DNA from: Chiridota heheva
Lineage: Eukaryota > Echinodermata > Holothuroidea > Apodida > Chiridotidae
Length of the DNA stretch: 64,000 nucleotides
Direction of reading: 5' to 3'
Assembly: GCA_020152595.1 (NCBI GenBank)
Contig: JAIGNY010000122.1
Span: forward strand, 76,001-140,000
Positions 51,877 to 63,949 of the stretch are shown here, piece after piece. The position numbers and the translations under genes were made by a program. The notes under the pieces are model-generated. The model was not told where the DNA came from and ran no database searches. It worked only from the letters and a program-made list of their open reading frames with translations. Every line of letters starts with the position of its first letter. Position 1 is the first letter of the stretch.

Positions 51877-52242
51877 TGTAAATTTTCAACAACCAGACAT
51901 AAGAGGTATAAAAAAAGATTGCTGAAAATAAAGATCATTGAATTGTTCGTGAGCATGTGCTTTTCTAGAATCCATGTGGCTTGGGGTCTAGGGGTCCACT
52001 TAGGGGTAAAATATGTCATTTCTATGGCCAAAAATATAACTTCAGAGTGAGGAAAATTCTCAAAGCACATTTCCAATTTTCAATAAAAACCTTGATTTAA
52101 ATTAAGAAAAATACCAGTGATTACAGTAAAACTGTTTCTATGATACGCTGTATAACAACTCTGATGCACAGACTTTAGGATTGTTTGTGCAAGGCTTCCG
52201 AGACATGTTGATGAAGAGATCTCCACCCCCAACCTCCGTAAT

Positions 52243-52474
52243 TTATTTCTTTTCAGCATGCTGTACAATATAAGCTTTTCCAGGTCCATCAAGCTTTTCG
52301 ATGAACATTTTCACTTTCACACCATCAATCAACCCATTCCCATCTCCATGGATTTCTCACGCATTTATCAAGTTTCGATAGCTTACTCATTTCTTTGGAA
52401 AGTTTCTGGATTTGGAATCCATTATGATGGGATAATTGCAATGAATTTTCTTCAGGTTCACGTGGTGGGTTTGA
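52243..52474 (-). pseudogene. Possible coding remnant, family unknown
   Basis: Minus strand. The upper part is open and reads QIQKLSKEMSKLSKLDKCVR; one base out of frame it continues as EIHGDGNGLIDGVKVKMFIE and ends DGPGKAYIVQHAEKK then TAA (52243-52245). Both parts have protein-like composition and join at about 52375 by a single-base shift. No splice sites fit the joint. It could be the 3' end of a gene with one indel, a processed fragment, or chance. A TCACGTGAC E-box lies about 100 bp upstream on this strand (near 52573). Confidence 0.3.
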
Positions 52475-52479
52475 TCAGC

Positions 52480-54838
52480 AACAAATGAATGCATGTTCGT
52501 ACACACACACTGTACTATTAGTATAGTGTTGGTATTAAAACAACCGCGCGTTGTAGGTATAAAGCGATTTCATCACGTGACTCTAACTCAACTGGACTCT
52601 ATTTTGCAGGGCAGCAGCGTTGCTGCGTTTCACCCAGCTCAGCTCAGTCACATCACACGTACAACAAACATACTAACCTATCAGTACCAGTTCAGCAATT
52701 TTACTACTTTTAGTTTTTTGTTCGCTACCAATTTTACTTCATATTTTTCTTATGTTTTATATTCACCGAGTATACGAAGAGTAACTTTAATGTTAACGCC
52801 AGCTGATCGTCTGTTATACTCAGACAAAGCCTACACACCTGATATAAAGTGCTTGCTGCAAATCCTATTGTGAACCGTAGGTTAAAAGCTGTCACGTCGT
52901 ACAGCAGAAACCTTCGAACGTTGATCAGGTTCAGATGGAAATCGATAAAATGTTTTTTTTTTATTCCCCCGCACACTTCTATTAGTGCAACCAATTTAAC
53001 AGCAAGATTCTGGCATAATCATCTTACAAATATAATCGGATATAACAACATGCAAATGTATGTAGGTCTAATTAGGTCTACAGCAGACGACAGTGTTCCT
53101 GCCTGACAAAATGGTGATGTAAACAAAGTCATGTGACCTTATGACATCAGCTGAAACACCCTTATACAGTAGGCCTACAGCTGGCTTGTACAAGATTGAT
53201 ACAACAAATCTGCTTCATGTTAGTGATGTATCACAATGCTATTTACTGATTGGCTGTAACCAGTGTTGTCCAGTAGACCACAATCTGATCAAATGTCACC
53301 AACATATAGTCTTTCATATCATTTTCAGTGAACCAGATTTTAGGAAAGATATATCAAAAAATCATACAGATTTTGAGTTACGATCGATACATTACAAACA
53401 GACAAATTAAGCATAAATTAAAAATTAATTAGACTTTGATCAGTCTTAACCCCCAAACTTAAGACTGCTATTTTCAAAATTAAAGAACTGATCTGGTTAG
53501 ATATTAAAACTACTGTACAAAATTTGCTACATTACAATACACCTTTAAAGACTAACAATTCTTTACTTGTTTGTACAGCCTGAGCTTTTGTACACATAAT
53601 ATGCAGCCAAATCTCAGTTTACTGCTGATAACACAACAAATAGGTTTAATTATATTTGCACAAAGAAAGAAAATAACTTATTACAGAACAATATTTTTTA
53701 TAAGGTTATATCATTATACCAAAATATATGTTGGCTTTACATGCAAAATCTGACTATACCATGACTTCAATGGCAACTAATATACAAATTTTGTGTGAAA
53801 TTTTGTAAGAGTGCAATATTCATTCAAAGGCCTAAGAGCTAAAGAGCAGTGCTATATTCAGCTGTTCAGCATGTTCAGGGGGAAGTTTCACTTTGGACTG
53901 AAATCTGCAATTTTGGGATAACCCAATAACTTTTAATATTGAAGATATTGAAATAATCATTTGCAATTTTTAACTTGAAACTGAATACAAATTTTGACCA
54001 AATGTCTAGTAGTATAAAAAAGTATAAAAAATGTTTTCAAAGGTGTATTTCCTGATTACAAGAATGGCATGGCAAATTTGATGTTTTACTCGGGAACAAA
54101 ATTTGAGACACGAATAAAATATTTCTGGAACAATTAAGCTGCTAATTCAATTCAAGGTCCTCACAGACTTAGATCTATGGGGGTTGAATAGATATAGTAA
54201 ATTATCTCAGTGATTATTAGAGCAGGAAATATAATTAAAGAGCAGAACTAGCTTTGTAAATATTTCTCTGACTGTCTGAGAGGTCTCTACTATACCTGAA
54301 GTGAATTGATGTTAAAAAGCATATTAACCCAATTAGCATTCAATGGAATATGCCAGCCCTTTTGAGAGCCTTGTCTACATCATTTAACAAGCTTTGAATG
54401 TGTGGCCAGTGCTCTCACCTTTTCTCAAATTCTGTCCCCAAGAACATCATCACACCTTTTGTAAAATAGCAATTCTTAAAATGCAGAAAAACTTCCTCAT
54501 ATTATTGGCTCTCTTTCATATTGTAGCTATAAAAGGGTAGTACTTTTTAGGGGCTGCATATACCACTGCACCAGGGGACAGGGTATAGTGCCAAGGTTTT
54601 ACTTGAGATTATACTTAATTTTCACCTTTGCTCAGTCTTCCTATCACATATTGGACCCAACACACAACCTAATCCACTTAGTAAACTTACAGTAAATCAC
54701 CTCTGCCAAAGGTATTATATTACACTTCATAATTGGCATGCACACTTGCTGAAAGAATTTCTTCTATAGATCTTATATGCTTGTTCTGTCTCTGGTATTA
54801 GGCTTGTCATCTCCCTTCCCTATTCATAGCAACTCCCT
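52480..54838. other. Non-coding stretch
   Basis: Several short open frames without supporting motifs. GCAGCAGCGTTGCTGC near 52611 is a small inverted repeat. No gene recognised. Confidence 0.4.
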
Positions 54839-54840
54839 CC

Positions 54841-55230
54841 TCTGATGCAGAGTTCTTTCTCGATGCAGAATTCTTCATCATGGTACATCTCTCCTCTGAT
54901 GCAGAATTCTTCATCATGGTACATCTCTCCTCTGATGCAGAATTCTTCATCATGGTACATCTCTCCTCTGATGCAGAATTCTTCATCATGGTACATCTCT
55001 CCTCTGATGCAGAATTCTTCATCATGGTACATCTCTCCTCTGATGCAGAATTCTTCATCATGGTACATCTCTCCTCTGATGCAGAATTCTTCATCATGGT
55101 ACATCTCTCTTCTGATGCAGAATTCTTCATCATGGTACATCTCTCCTCTGATGCAGAATCATTCATCATGGTACATCTCTTCTTAATGCAGAATTCTTCA
55201 TCATGGTAAATCTCTCCTCTGATGCATCAT
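54841..55230. repeat. 36-bp minisatellite, about 10.5 copies
   Basis: Unit pieces TCTGATGCAGAATTCTTCAT and CATGGTACATCTCTCC, highly uniform except at both ends. Period divisible by three makes long open frames on both strands (NSASEERCT on minus); these are not supported as genes. Confidence 0.95.
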
Positions 55231-55689
55231 GGAAGCTTCTTTCTCTGATGCAGGAACATGGCAACTCCTTCCTCCTGTTAAGAATTCATATCACTGTTCA
55301 TATGATAGATAAAAATCAAAATCATCAAATGGAAACAAAAAATGTTGCATTTAAATGTTTTGTTCATTCAGACATTGCATCGATCTGACCTGATGTGATT
55401 GTCCAAGGGGGCATGAGCCAAGCTAATAACTCAAGCCTTAATTCTTCTCCACTAAGTGCAGGGACAACAGGACTATATTTTTTCCATACAGTGGAGGCGG
55501 GGGTGGGGCAACATCTAACATAAATAATGTATTTTTTTAAATCCCACCTGTAAGTGCCCTTCGGCATATAAGGGCCCTAAATTTGTAGGGGTGAGAAGTG
55601 GCCCTCAATAAATTTCTCAAGATATTTTTGGATCTGTAAATTAGTTGTCAAAACAGGTCTAAATTTTTCTTTTTAAGTTGAAATTTCCT

Positions 55690-56035
55690 TTGAACTCTCA
55701 CAAAGATTCCAGATATAAATTCCAGATCTGGCCCAGATATAAATTCCAGATCTGGCCCAGATATAAATTCCAGGTATGAAATTTATATCTGGGCCAGATA
55801 TGGCCAGATAAAAAAAATTGGCAGATATATTTTCAAATTTAATCTGGCTGCAGATCAAGCTTGATTTGGAGTATCCAGATCATGTTTGATCTGAGCCAGA
55901 TCAAGTTTGATCTGGGCCAGATATAATATAAAGATCTGGCTTGATCTGGCCAGATCAAACTTTCTTTGTGTATCAAATTGATTTTAATCAAGGTTATATT
56001 TGGCTTGATCTGGCCAGATCACACTTTATTTGTGT
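55690..56035. repeat. Palindrome-rich AGATCTGG / GGCCAGAT repeat
   Basis: Repeated AGATATAAATTCCAGATCTG words on the left, then perfect palindromes TTGATCTGGCCAGATCAA (55941-55958) and TGATCTGGCCAGATCA (56006-56021). Confidence 0.8.
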
Positions 56036-56052
56036 ATCAAATTGACTTTTTA

Positions 56053-56398
56053 ATCAAGGTTATATCTGGCTTTATCTGGCCAGATGAAACTTTATTAAAT
56101 CCAGATCTCAGATCTGAACGTTTTATAAGGGAAAGCACATAATCAGAAGTAAATATATATCAGTCTTTATATTTTAAACATTTCACATTTGGTTTTGAAT
56201 AATACTAGGCCTTGTAATACTGGATTTAAATCAAGGTTATATCTGGCTTTATCTGGCCAGATGAAACTTTATTAAAGCCAGATCTAGACGTTTTATAAGG
56301 GAAAGCACATAATCAGATGTAAATATATATCAGTCTTTATATTTTAAACATTTCACATTTGGTTTTAAATAATACTAGGCCTTGTAATACTGGATTTA
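56053..56398. repeat. 177-bp tandem duplication
   Basis: 56053-56229 and 56230-56398 are nearly identical, from ATCAAGGTTATATCTGGC to TTGTAATACTGGATTTAAA; copy 2 lacks a short CAGATCT stretch. Confidence 0.85.
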
Positions 56399-56984
56399 AA
56401 ATTTCTTATAAATCCACTGTTTTTCACACTGACAGATCAGTGCTTTGAGGAAAAGCAGTTGATTCTGATCATAGGTGGGATTTGGGGGTGCAATGAGAGC
56501 ATTTCCCCCACCTTTATTTGCTAACAGTATGTTTTGTATGGTGCATGATTTAATATTTCACGGTGATTTTATGATCTCCCCCCCACATTCCTGCTAATGA
56601 TTCGGACAAATAGTTTTATATTCTTTACCATGCCCCTGATGAGTATTTAGTCAAGTTGGAACATAAACTTTGTTACTTGGGGTCAAGCAATTCTATCTTA
56701 TATGAAAAAGGACTTCAAAAGAAACAAAATGGTAAAGAAACTACTTCAATATCTCATTCCGTTAAGGAGATATTCAAGTTTAAAGCTCTGTCTTATCTGT
56801 GTAGAAATGACTGAATGACTGGTGTATAATTAGCTTACTATGGAAAGTTGGCATCTCCATCCTCACATTCTTAACAATTGTTAATGTATTTTAACTGTTT
56901 AAAGAACTTCAGGTAAATACCCTTTTTAGATTCAGTTTTACTTCTTTTTAGTTCGACTATTTAAAGCATAGTCGAGCTCTTCTG

Positions 56985-57205
56985 CATCGGCATGCCGGCG
57001 TGGGCATGCCGGCGTGGGCATGCCGGCGTGGGCATGCCGGCGTGGGCATGCCGGCGTGCGGCGTGGGCATGCCGGCGTGGGCATGCCGGCGTGGGCATGC
57101 CGGCGTGGGCATGCCGGCGTGGGCATGCCGGCGTGGGCATGCCGGCGTGGGCATGCCGGCGTGGGCATGCCGGCGTGGGCATGCCGGTATCGGCATGCCG
57201 GTATT
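56985..57205. repeat. 14-bp GC-rich minisatellite, about 15 copies
   Basis: Unit GCATGCCGGCGTGG, with one truncated unit near 57055 (GTGCGGCGTGG) and TATCG/TATTG variants at the right end. Strikingly GC-rich in an AT-rich setting. Reading frames on both strands are artefacts. Confidence 0.95.
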
Positions 57206-57224
57206 GGCGTCAGCATCCAGTAAA

Positions 57225-58060
57225 TTTTGGCTAAAATTTTCATAACTTTTGAATGGTGTACATTCATGTGACTTGGTATGGGGGTAGAGGATATGGGTAC
57301 TGTTCAATGGACCATGATTGGGGGTTGTGTGTGCATACTTATTAGCTTATTTGCATAACAATGAAAATGTTTGTCAGCCCAAAGTTTTGGTTAAAGTTTT
57401 TGGTTAAATTATTTTAAGTTATGAATGGTATACATTCATGTAACTTGGCATAGAGGGTACTGTTATTTGCATAACAATAGACTTTTGTACAAAATGTTTA
57501 ACATTCATAAGCGCATAACTTAAATTATGAATGATGTACATTCATGTAACTTGGCACAGGGGTAGAGGACATGGGTACTGTTTAAGTGAGCATGATTTGG
57601 GGGTTGTGTGTGTGTATACTAATTAGCTTATTTGCAGAATGAAAATATTTGTATCTATGATATCTCTTAGAATAAAGTTGGAGTGGCGATTTTGTTTACA
57701 CAAATGATCATATATGTGAACTTGCGTTGTCTACACTCAATAGTGAGGTTAGTGTGCATATTAAGTATGCTATTTGCATAACAAAAGACTTGCATACAAA
57801 ATATTTAACCGGAGATAATATCTTGCTATTAAGTTAAGTGGTAGTGGGTATTGGTACTGTTCAGTTAAGCATGGTTGGGGGGATTGTGTGTGCATAATAA
57901 TTAGCATATTTGCATAACAATGAAAATATTTGTATATGTGGTATCTCTTGAATTAAAGTGGTATGATGATTTTGCTTAAACAAATGATCATACAGTATAT
58001 GTGAAGAGCATTGTTTACACTTAATGGAGTGTGCATTTGCTGCAATATGTTTGACCTGGA
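57225..58060 (+). repeat. Diverged repeat family, about four copies
   Basis: Recurring order: AACTTTTGAATGGTGTACATTC, TGTAACTTGGCA, GGTAGAGGA-ATGGGTACTGTT, GGGGGTTGTGTGTGCATA, TTAGCTTATTTGCATAACAA. Copies start near 57240, 57420, 57530 and 57840 with different internal losses. Confidence 0.65.
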
Positions 58061-59280
58061 TCAAAAATATATGGCTTATGACTTACTAACTTCACATTTC
58101 TAGTTTTGTTATGATATTGACATTCCTGACATGAATAGCAATCAAAATGTTTGTCTATCCATGAGTAAAGAAGCAAATGAAAATTTCCTCGCTTCTACAG
58201 AATGTTAAATTAGGGGTGTGAGAAATATAAACAATAAGCAAAATGTGGGGTAGAAGATGACATGATGATAAAGCATTATAGAACTCGCCACTTGAACAGA
58301 AGTTCATCCCAATTTTCTGTGCCTGTGGCAATTTAGTAACCGCATGTGGCAGTTTACAATTTCCAGTTTATTTCCAAAATATTCCACTTCATATTTTAAC
58401 AAAATTTGCCCCCCTTAAGGTGTGAATTACGGGAAATTTGTTTTATTTGGACAAAATGGTAGAAGATTCAACCTTTGAACACCGAAATTGACGCTATATT
58501 TTGTATTTTCACGTAAATCATTTTCAAAGTCAACAAATCAAGAGCAGCATTCAAGTTCCTCAATAAAACTTCCTCCCTGTATAAAGGCACCACGAGGGGA
58601 GTTTTTACTTAAATAACATGAATATGTGTCTTTAGAGTTTTGGGCATGAAGAGACTTGTAAAGTGTATTGGTTTTATATTCATAAGTAACCAGTGTATAA
58701 TTTCATTGAATCATATTCAAAGAAGCATGAGTTTATGTGTCTGAATATCTCATAATTGCCATTGCTTATCTTTGGAAAATCCTTTTCACGCTGTACGTGT
58801 TTGCTTTACGTAACTAAGTATGCTCGATGGTGCATAATTCCTGACCTCTACACACAAAGAGTCCTTGCTCTACGCGTAGATTGCACTGATGAATGGAAAT
58901 ATTAAAACCGCAGGATTGTTTATCGAAATGGTGTCAAGGGGAGGAGGTTACGCTGATGGGTCAGCAAGATTTTAAAAGTCACTCAGAATTATGCTGCTGA
59001 AAATGGTGCTATTTTTATGATTTTGGCACCAAATAAAATATTTAAACCAGTTTGCAGGGTATAAATGACCCAAGTAAGAACTCTAGATCTTCAAATACTA
59101 AGTTTTGTTAAAATTACAGCATTTTTTGTTGAGTTGTCTCAAGTACCTGTGTGGCAGAATGATTGCATAATACATTTTCAACTCCTTTAGAGAATGTCCT
59201 TGGAACAGGATGAAAATGACACTGTCAGTTTCACCCTGTCCTTGTTTCAAGAGGCGCTTTCTTCAAATGGTAGCTGAATT
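58061..59280. other. Non-coding stretch
   Basis: No gene recognised on either strand. It lies 3' of the minus-strand gene at 59744. Confidence 0.4.
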
Positions 59281-59378
59281 TATTAGGATGAGGTCATGTG
59301 GGATAGTGTGGAATTCTATGTAGGTCAGGATGTGGTGGGATGTTGTTTAGGATGTGTTGGCAAGTTAGACATGGTGTA

Positions 59379-59470
59379 TTGGCATGTGGAACAGGGTGGG
59401 TTGGCATGTGGAACAGGATGGGTTGGCATGTGGAACAGGGTGGGTTGGCATGTGGAACAGGGTGAGTTGA
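59379..59470. repeat. 22-bp minisatellite, about 4 copies
   Basis: Unit GGCATGTGGAACAGGGTGGG plus TT. Looser GTGGGATG-type relatives extend over 59280-59660. It lies downstream of the stop codon of the minus-strand gene and could be in its 3' untranslated region. Confidence 0.85.
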
Positions 59471-59743
59471 CGTGTGGAACAGGGCGAAATGGTATGTGGT
59501 GGGATGTCATCTGGATTAAAGTTGTGATGGCATGTGGGTTATGCAAGTGATGGAATGACATACAGTATCTAGTTTTCAGGTGTTATTGCATGGAGTATAG
59601 ATAGGCATGAGATAACATTTGGGACAGGTTGGGATGGAATGTGGGACAATCTGGAATATGCAATATTAGTGGTGAGAGGATTTGTATTGTGTCTAGTTTG
59701 TCATACGTTAAGCAATATTGTTTCGCATAATTTTGCTTTAATG

Positions 59744-59941
59744 TTATTGTACATTTTTCATGCTGCTTGACTTTGCTTGACACACATATTTTCTTAAATT
59801 GAAAGTTGTATTACAATCCAGGATGTAGTTCTGGGAATGTGTAGGGGCTGGGGGTACAGGTTCGAAAGGGGTTGAATGGCATTCTTTTATTGACATTGGC
59901 AAATCAGGGCCTCTCCTTTCTTTGTTATTCAATTGATAGAA
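59744..59941 (-). CDS. Terminal exon: Pro-rich cytoplasmic tail of a membrane protein
   Basis: Minus strand. The acceptor ACCTCCTTTAG lies at 59953-59943-59942 and the exon opens at 59941 in phase 0, matching the phase 0 end of the upstream transmembrane exon about 550 bp away. It encodes 65 residues and a TAA at 59746-59744. The peptide starts FYQLNNKERRG and contains TPFEPVPPAPTH, a possible SH3-type ligand, then SQNYILD with a Tyr in a YxxD-like setting, and ends QAKSSSMKNVQ. Family not recognised. Exon identity rests on splice sites, phase agreement and a full 198-base open frame. Confidence 0.5.
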   Translation of the reverse strand, partial: FYQLNNKERRGPDLPMSIKECHSTPFEPVPPAPTHSQNYILDCNTTFNLRKYVCQAKSSSMKNVQ

Positions 59942-60492
59942 CTAAAGGAGGTCTTGTAGTTATAAAGATTGCTAGGTTTTACATGTTTTCTGAGTTAGTG
60001 GGTGAGATAACCTTGAACTTATGTCTTAAAATATCTGGGATATTTTGAAGCTTATTGTGCAAATGAAAATATAAGTGCATTTTTCAAAGCTCAAGTAATT
60101 TGAAATCATCTGCCCCTGCCACCCTATTTGTGCATTACTTCCCCTAGAAGCCCATTCTCTATACTAGCTTTAAATAGTCGAGAATACTGTCCTTCCGACA
60201 GTTCTAGTTTGACATTTTTCATATAAGATAAACTTGCTGGACCACTGAACTAATCCTTTAAATATTACATATGTTTTTTGATGTTTTGTACTTGAAAAAG
60301 TTTGCACTTCTTCAGAACCATTCACTGGTGTATAATCATATAGCTCAAAAACTAAACATGATATTATGTGAAAATGATAGGCCGTGTTTTACAAATAAGA
60401 ATCAAACAGAAGGGGTCCAGACATTTTTCACTATAGTTCCTTGTAGGCATGATGCAGGGAGTGGCAGGTCCAACCCAAAATTTGATACTTAC

Positions 60493-60602
60493 TCTGTTCT
60501 TGTATATCCTCTTTAGATATATCCCTACAAGAATCATGATACTGATGCTGCCAACAATGACCACTGTAAGGATGATGAATAATATGGCCGAAGAAGTTTC
60601 AC
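60493..60602 (-). CDS. Transmembrane exon of a type I membrane protein
   Basis: Minus strand. The acceptor TTTTCTTTTTTAG precedes base 60602 and the donor is AACAGA|GTAAGT at 60493/60492. The exon is 110 bases: two bases completing a codon, then 36 codons. After ETSSA comes about 23 hydrophobic residues (ILFIILTVVIVGSISIMILV) ending in Tyr-Leu, followed by KRIYKNR, a classic positive-inside stop-transfer. So the N-terminal part should be extracellular and coded by exons at higher coordinates, none of which I could identify before the window edge. The receptor family is unknown; the single helix with a short Pro-rich tail is compatible with many adhesion or receptor proteins. Confidence 0.55.
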
Positions 60603-60604
60603 CT

Positions 60605-61300
60605 AAAAAAGAAAATATGAACTCACCATTATACTAAAACAGAGGCTTTGAAACTGATAAAAGCACAGATAGTGAATTATACTGACTGTCACCATGTAGG
60701 CCTATGTGTAAATAAGCTATCGATTATTATGGACAGAATTATTGCAATATCTTGTATATGACCATATCACGATATCTATGCTATGATGATTAGGTTTTTA
60801 GCTTGCAGATTTCATGTATTCCATAAAACCTTAGAGCTAAGGAAAGGAAACATAAATAAATCAAATATGCTGCAAATTTTCAGTTAAAATCTCATTCAAA
60901 TTTCTTTAAAAAGAAAAAATGAACTCACATTATGCTTAAACATAGGCTGTGAAAGTCATAAAAAGCACAGATAGTGTCTATTAGTAGATAGAGCTGTCAC
61001 AATAGGTGTAAATAAGATTATCATAACTATCATGGAAAAAATATTGCGATATATCACCACGCAATATATCCCCATATCGTGATATATCACATCATGATAT
61101 ATCACCACATTGCAATACATCACCATATCGCGATATATCACCAAATCGTAATATCTCTATATCACGACATATCACCATATCGCGATATCTATGTTATGAT
61201 TATTAGGTTTGTAGCATGCAGATTTCATGTATTCCATAAAACCTAAGAGCTGAGGAAAGGATCAGATATGCTGCAAATTTTCAATTAAAATCTCGCTCTC
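60605..61300. repeat. Intronic tandem duplication, second copy with expanded array
   Basis: 60605-60900 and about 60905-61300 share AAATATGAACTCAC-like heads, AAAAGCACAGATAGTG, GTGTAAATAAG and CAGATTTCATGTATTCCATA. In the second copy the middle is expanded into degenerate CGATATATCACCA units (61040-61190). It lies in the intron upstream of the transmembrane exon. Confidence 0.75.
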
Positions 61301-62999
61301 ACTTTTATGAAATTCCGTTTCAGCGGCAAATTTTTGCTTTAATTGCGGGAGACTACAGTTTACATGTGAAGATGTAAATGGTTAAGGTATTTTTGATATC
61401 ATGGAAAAATGAATATCATGCATCATGTATATCAAGACAGCACTATGGCAAATGTCATATAATGCTAAAGAGGTTGATTTATATCAAAAATAACTTCATC
61501 AAAATAAAATAAAAGGTTGGATGAGAAAGAACAGACAGCTAGAAGAAGGAGTAAAGGTGAAGAAATGTATTATTATTATAATCAATCAATCAATACATTG
61601 TAACAGCCCTATATTAAACTCCCAATTTCAATTCCAGAGATGAGAAAGAAAGAAGTGGTGGTGGTAGTTGAGGGTGTGTAATCATATCTGAAGATAGCAA
61701 TCTTTTTGGAAAGGGTAAACCTAAAAAATCTGTGCATTCATTATAAAACAACCTGAACAGTTTCTTTGAAAGATGTGAGGGACATTCCAGTTGAAATTTT
61801 CTTTACATAATATATGACCAATAATTAAAAGAAACAAGTCCAAGCTGACTCTTGCTAGGGGAACAAGAGAACACAGGGGCATGACACCAGAATTTGCTCA
61901 AAGGGGAGCGAACATTTCTAGCAGAGGAGGTGGGAGGCTAACAAATATGTGCATATGTTTATATTAGTATGCTTACACACAACATTATTTCCTAAGGCAT
62001 TGGAAAAAAAGGTTTAAATGAAAAATTATACATATTTGCTTACAAACAAATTTTTTGACTGTGTTGATTTCTGACACATTGATAAAAGATTTACAAAAGG
62101 AAGTTTTAAGCCCACTGGGGGCCCGTTACTGGCACTGTGCCACCCCTCCTTGCACCAGTATACATGACTCACACAAAGGTCCAACTTCTTTTCAATTGAT
62201 TTTTTACAAAAATAAATGTTTCCTTTAAAAAAATTTGGTATCAAAATTTGTAAGTGACTAGGCTAGCTTGCTGATTACAGAACATTTTCAAGTTTTCCTT
62301 CCGTGCAGCCATTCTGCTTCTTTGTGACCTAACATTGATAATTTTTTTCCTAAATTTCAAGTGGGGGGGGGGGGGAATTTTCCCCCTTCCCATACACCCA
62401 CGATTGCAGAGGTCCAAAATATACCAAAAAGCACAAATAAAACAAGACATCACTAATATTTCTTGCAGCAAACCACCAAAATTCTCAGAATCAATAAAAG
62501 TTGCACTGGTAAATAATGTTGATCTCTCAAGCATTCAGACCTCCCACCCAAATTTTTGAAATTTGTATTTATGATTTTATGCCATTTATTGTGAATAAGT
62601 TTATGTTTTTTATGCCATAATGAAATAATGCTTCTGAATGCTTCACCAGTATATTTATATGATTTTATATTTATTTGATATACCAAGATGAATATGGAAA
62701 GCGGAAGATATCAGTCAAACTTCAACTTAGAATTTTTTTGCAATTCAATATGTGCTTTGTTCCCTATCATGGGATTGTATCTGCACTACATAACCATAAC
62801 ATCCATCAATTCTATACATTTTTGTGTGCATATTGTGCAGTGTGCAATAAAATGGTCCCATGGCTTGTCTAAATGGGCTAAAGCCTTCCCCCCAAAATGA
62901 TGTGGCCCCTCCACCCCCGAAATTTTTCAAAGCCAAACATATAATATACTAAAATATTAATTAAATTATAGAAAACAGAAATGTTGATGTTTTATTCGT
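61301..62999. other. Presumed intron sequence, no exon seen
   Basis: Contains CAATCAATCAATCA near 61581, a G9 run near 62364 and repeat-like GTTACTGGCACTGTGCCACC near 62127. Open frames here look like repeat by-products. Confidence 0.35.
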
Positions 63000-63225
63000 A
63001 CAAATAAATTATAGTTAATTTGGACCAAAACCTTCTAGGTTGCACCAGAAATCTTCAATTTTGGACGAAAAATCTTCCATTTGGGATAAAAAATACTTCA
63101 ATGTGGACTATCAGTTTTGGACTAAAAACATACCTTCAATTTTTGGAACACAAATCCCAATTTTTGGAAACTTAATTACAATAGGCCAAAAAACCTTTAA
63201 TTCTGGACCAAGATAGGGAGGTGAA
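63000..63225 (+). repeat. GGACCAAA-type sawtooth repeat
   Basis: Same unit types and orientation as 18640-18810 (TTTGGACCAAAACC, TTCAATTTTGGACGAAAAATC), ending in GGGAGGTGAA as there (GGAGGTGAA). Confidence 0.6.
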
Positions 63226-63945
63226 CGTCTAAGTAAGATGTGTTTTTGAGGAGCTTAAGTCCCAAAAACTACAAGCTAGACAAGCCCCTGATTGGTCATT
63301 CTTTACAGGCTTGAACCATGAGTACTCCTTCTAAGATTCACAATAAGTGGTCTTGCCTATTGGGTAGGAACATTCATTTACCTTGTTAATTCAACTGAAA
63401 GTGATAAAAAACCTGTAAACATTCTACCAAAATTAACAAACTACTCATTAAAAGACAATAAAATAAATTGGGAGGAAACCATGCTGATATCTTGTTCCTA
63501 TAGGGAGTTATTCAAGTGTGTCACAATTCATGAGGCAATATCTTTCCTTAAGAGATATGGTCCATCAATCATTTAGAGTTAATGCACATTATTACCTCAG
63601 GCATTATGATACATACTTATTTTTATCACCAGTTTGAAAACAAACTTCTCCCACTAAGACACTTAACACTGATGAGTAATTTCAATCACAAAAGTGCCTG
63701 GATTATTCAGCTCTAGCTTTGTGTAATCTTATACACACAAATAGCCTTGGGCTACTTGACTGGCATGCCTGGGAATGGCAAATATACACTCATTGTTTGG
63801 GAGTGGAAACAATACATTGAACAGGAAGTCGGGTTGGTAATTGTCATACCTGAGTTTTCAGGATTAATTCAGGTGTCAGGTGCGGGTAAAACTTTCGGCA
63901 TGTTCACAAAGTAACTGTGCAGTAAATCTGATTAAAATGTGTCTT
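63226..63945. other. Presumed intron sequence, no exon seen
   Basis: An AACTCAG|GTATG donor-like site (minus, near 63872) exists but all frames entering it carry early stops. Confidence 0.3.
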
Positions 63946-63949
63946 GGAG

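Noticed and set aside
54807-55209. Repeat protein with NSASEERCT units
   Set aside because: The frame is explained by a 36-bp minisatellite, open on both strands, with no non-repetitive extension.
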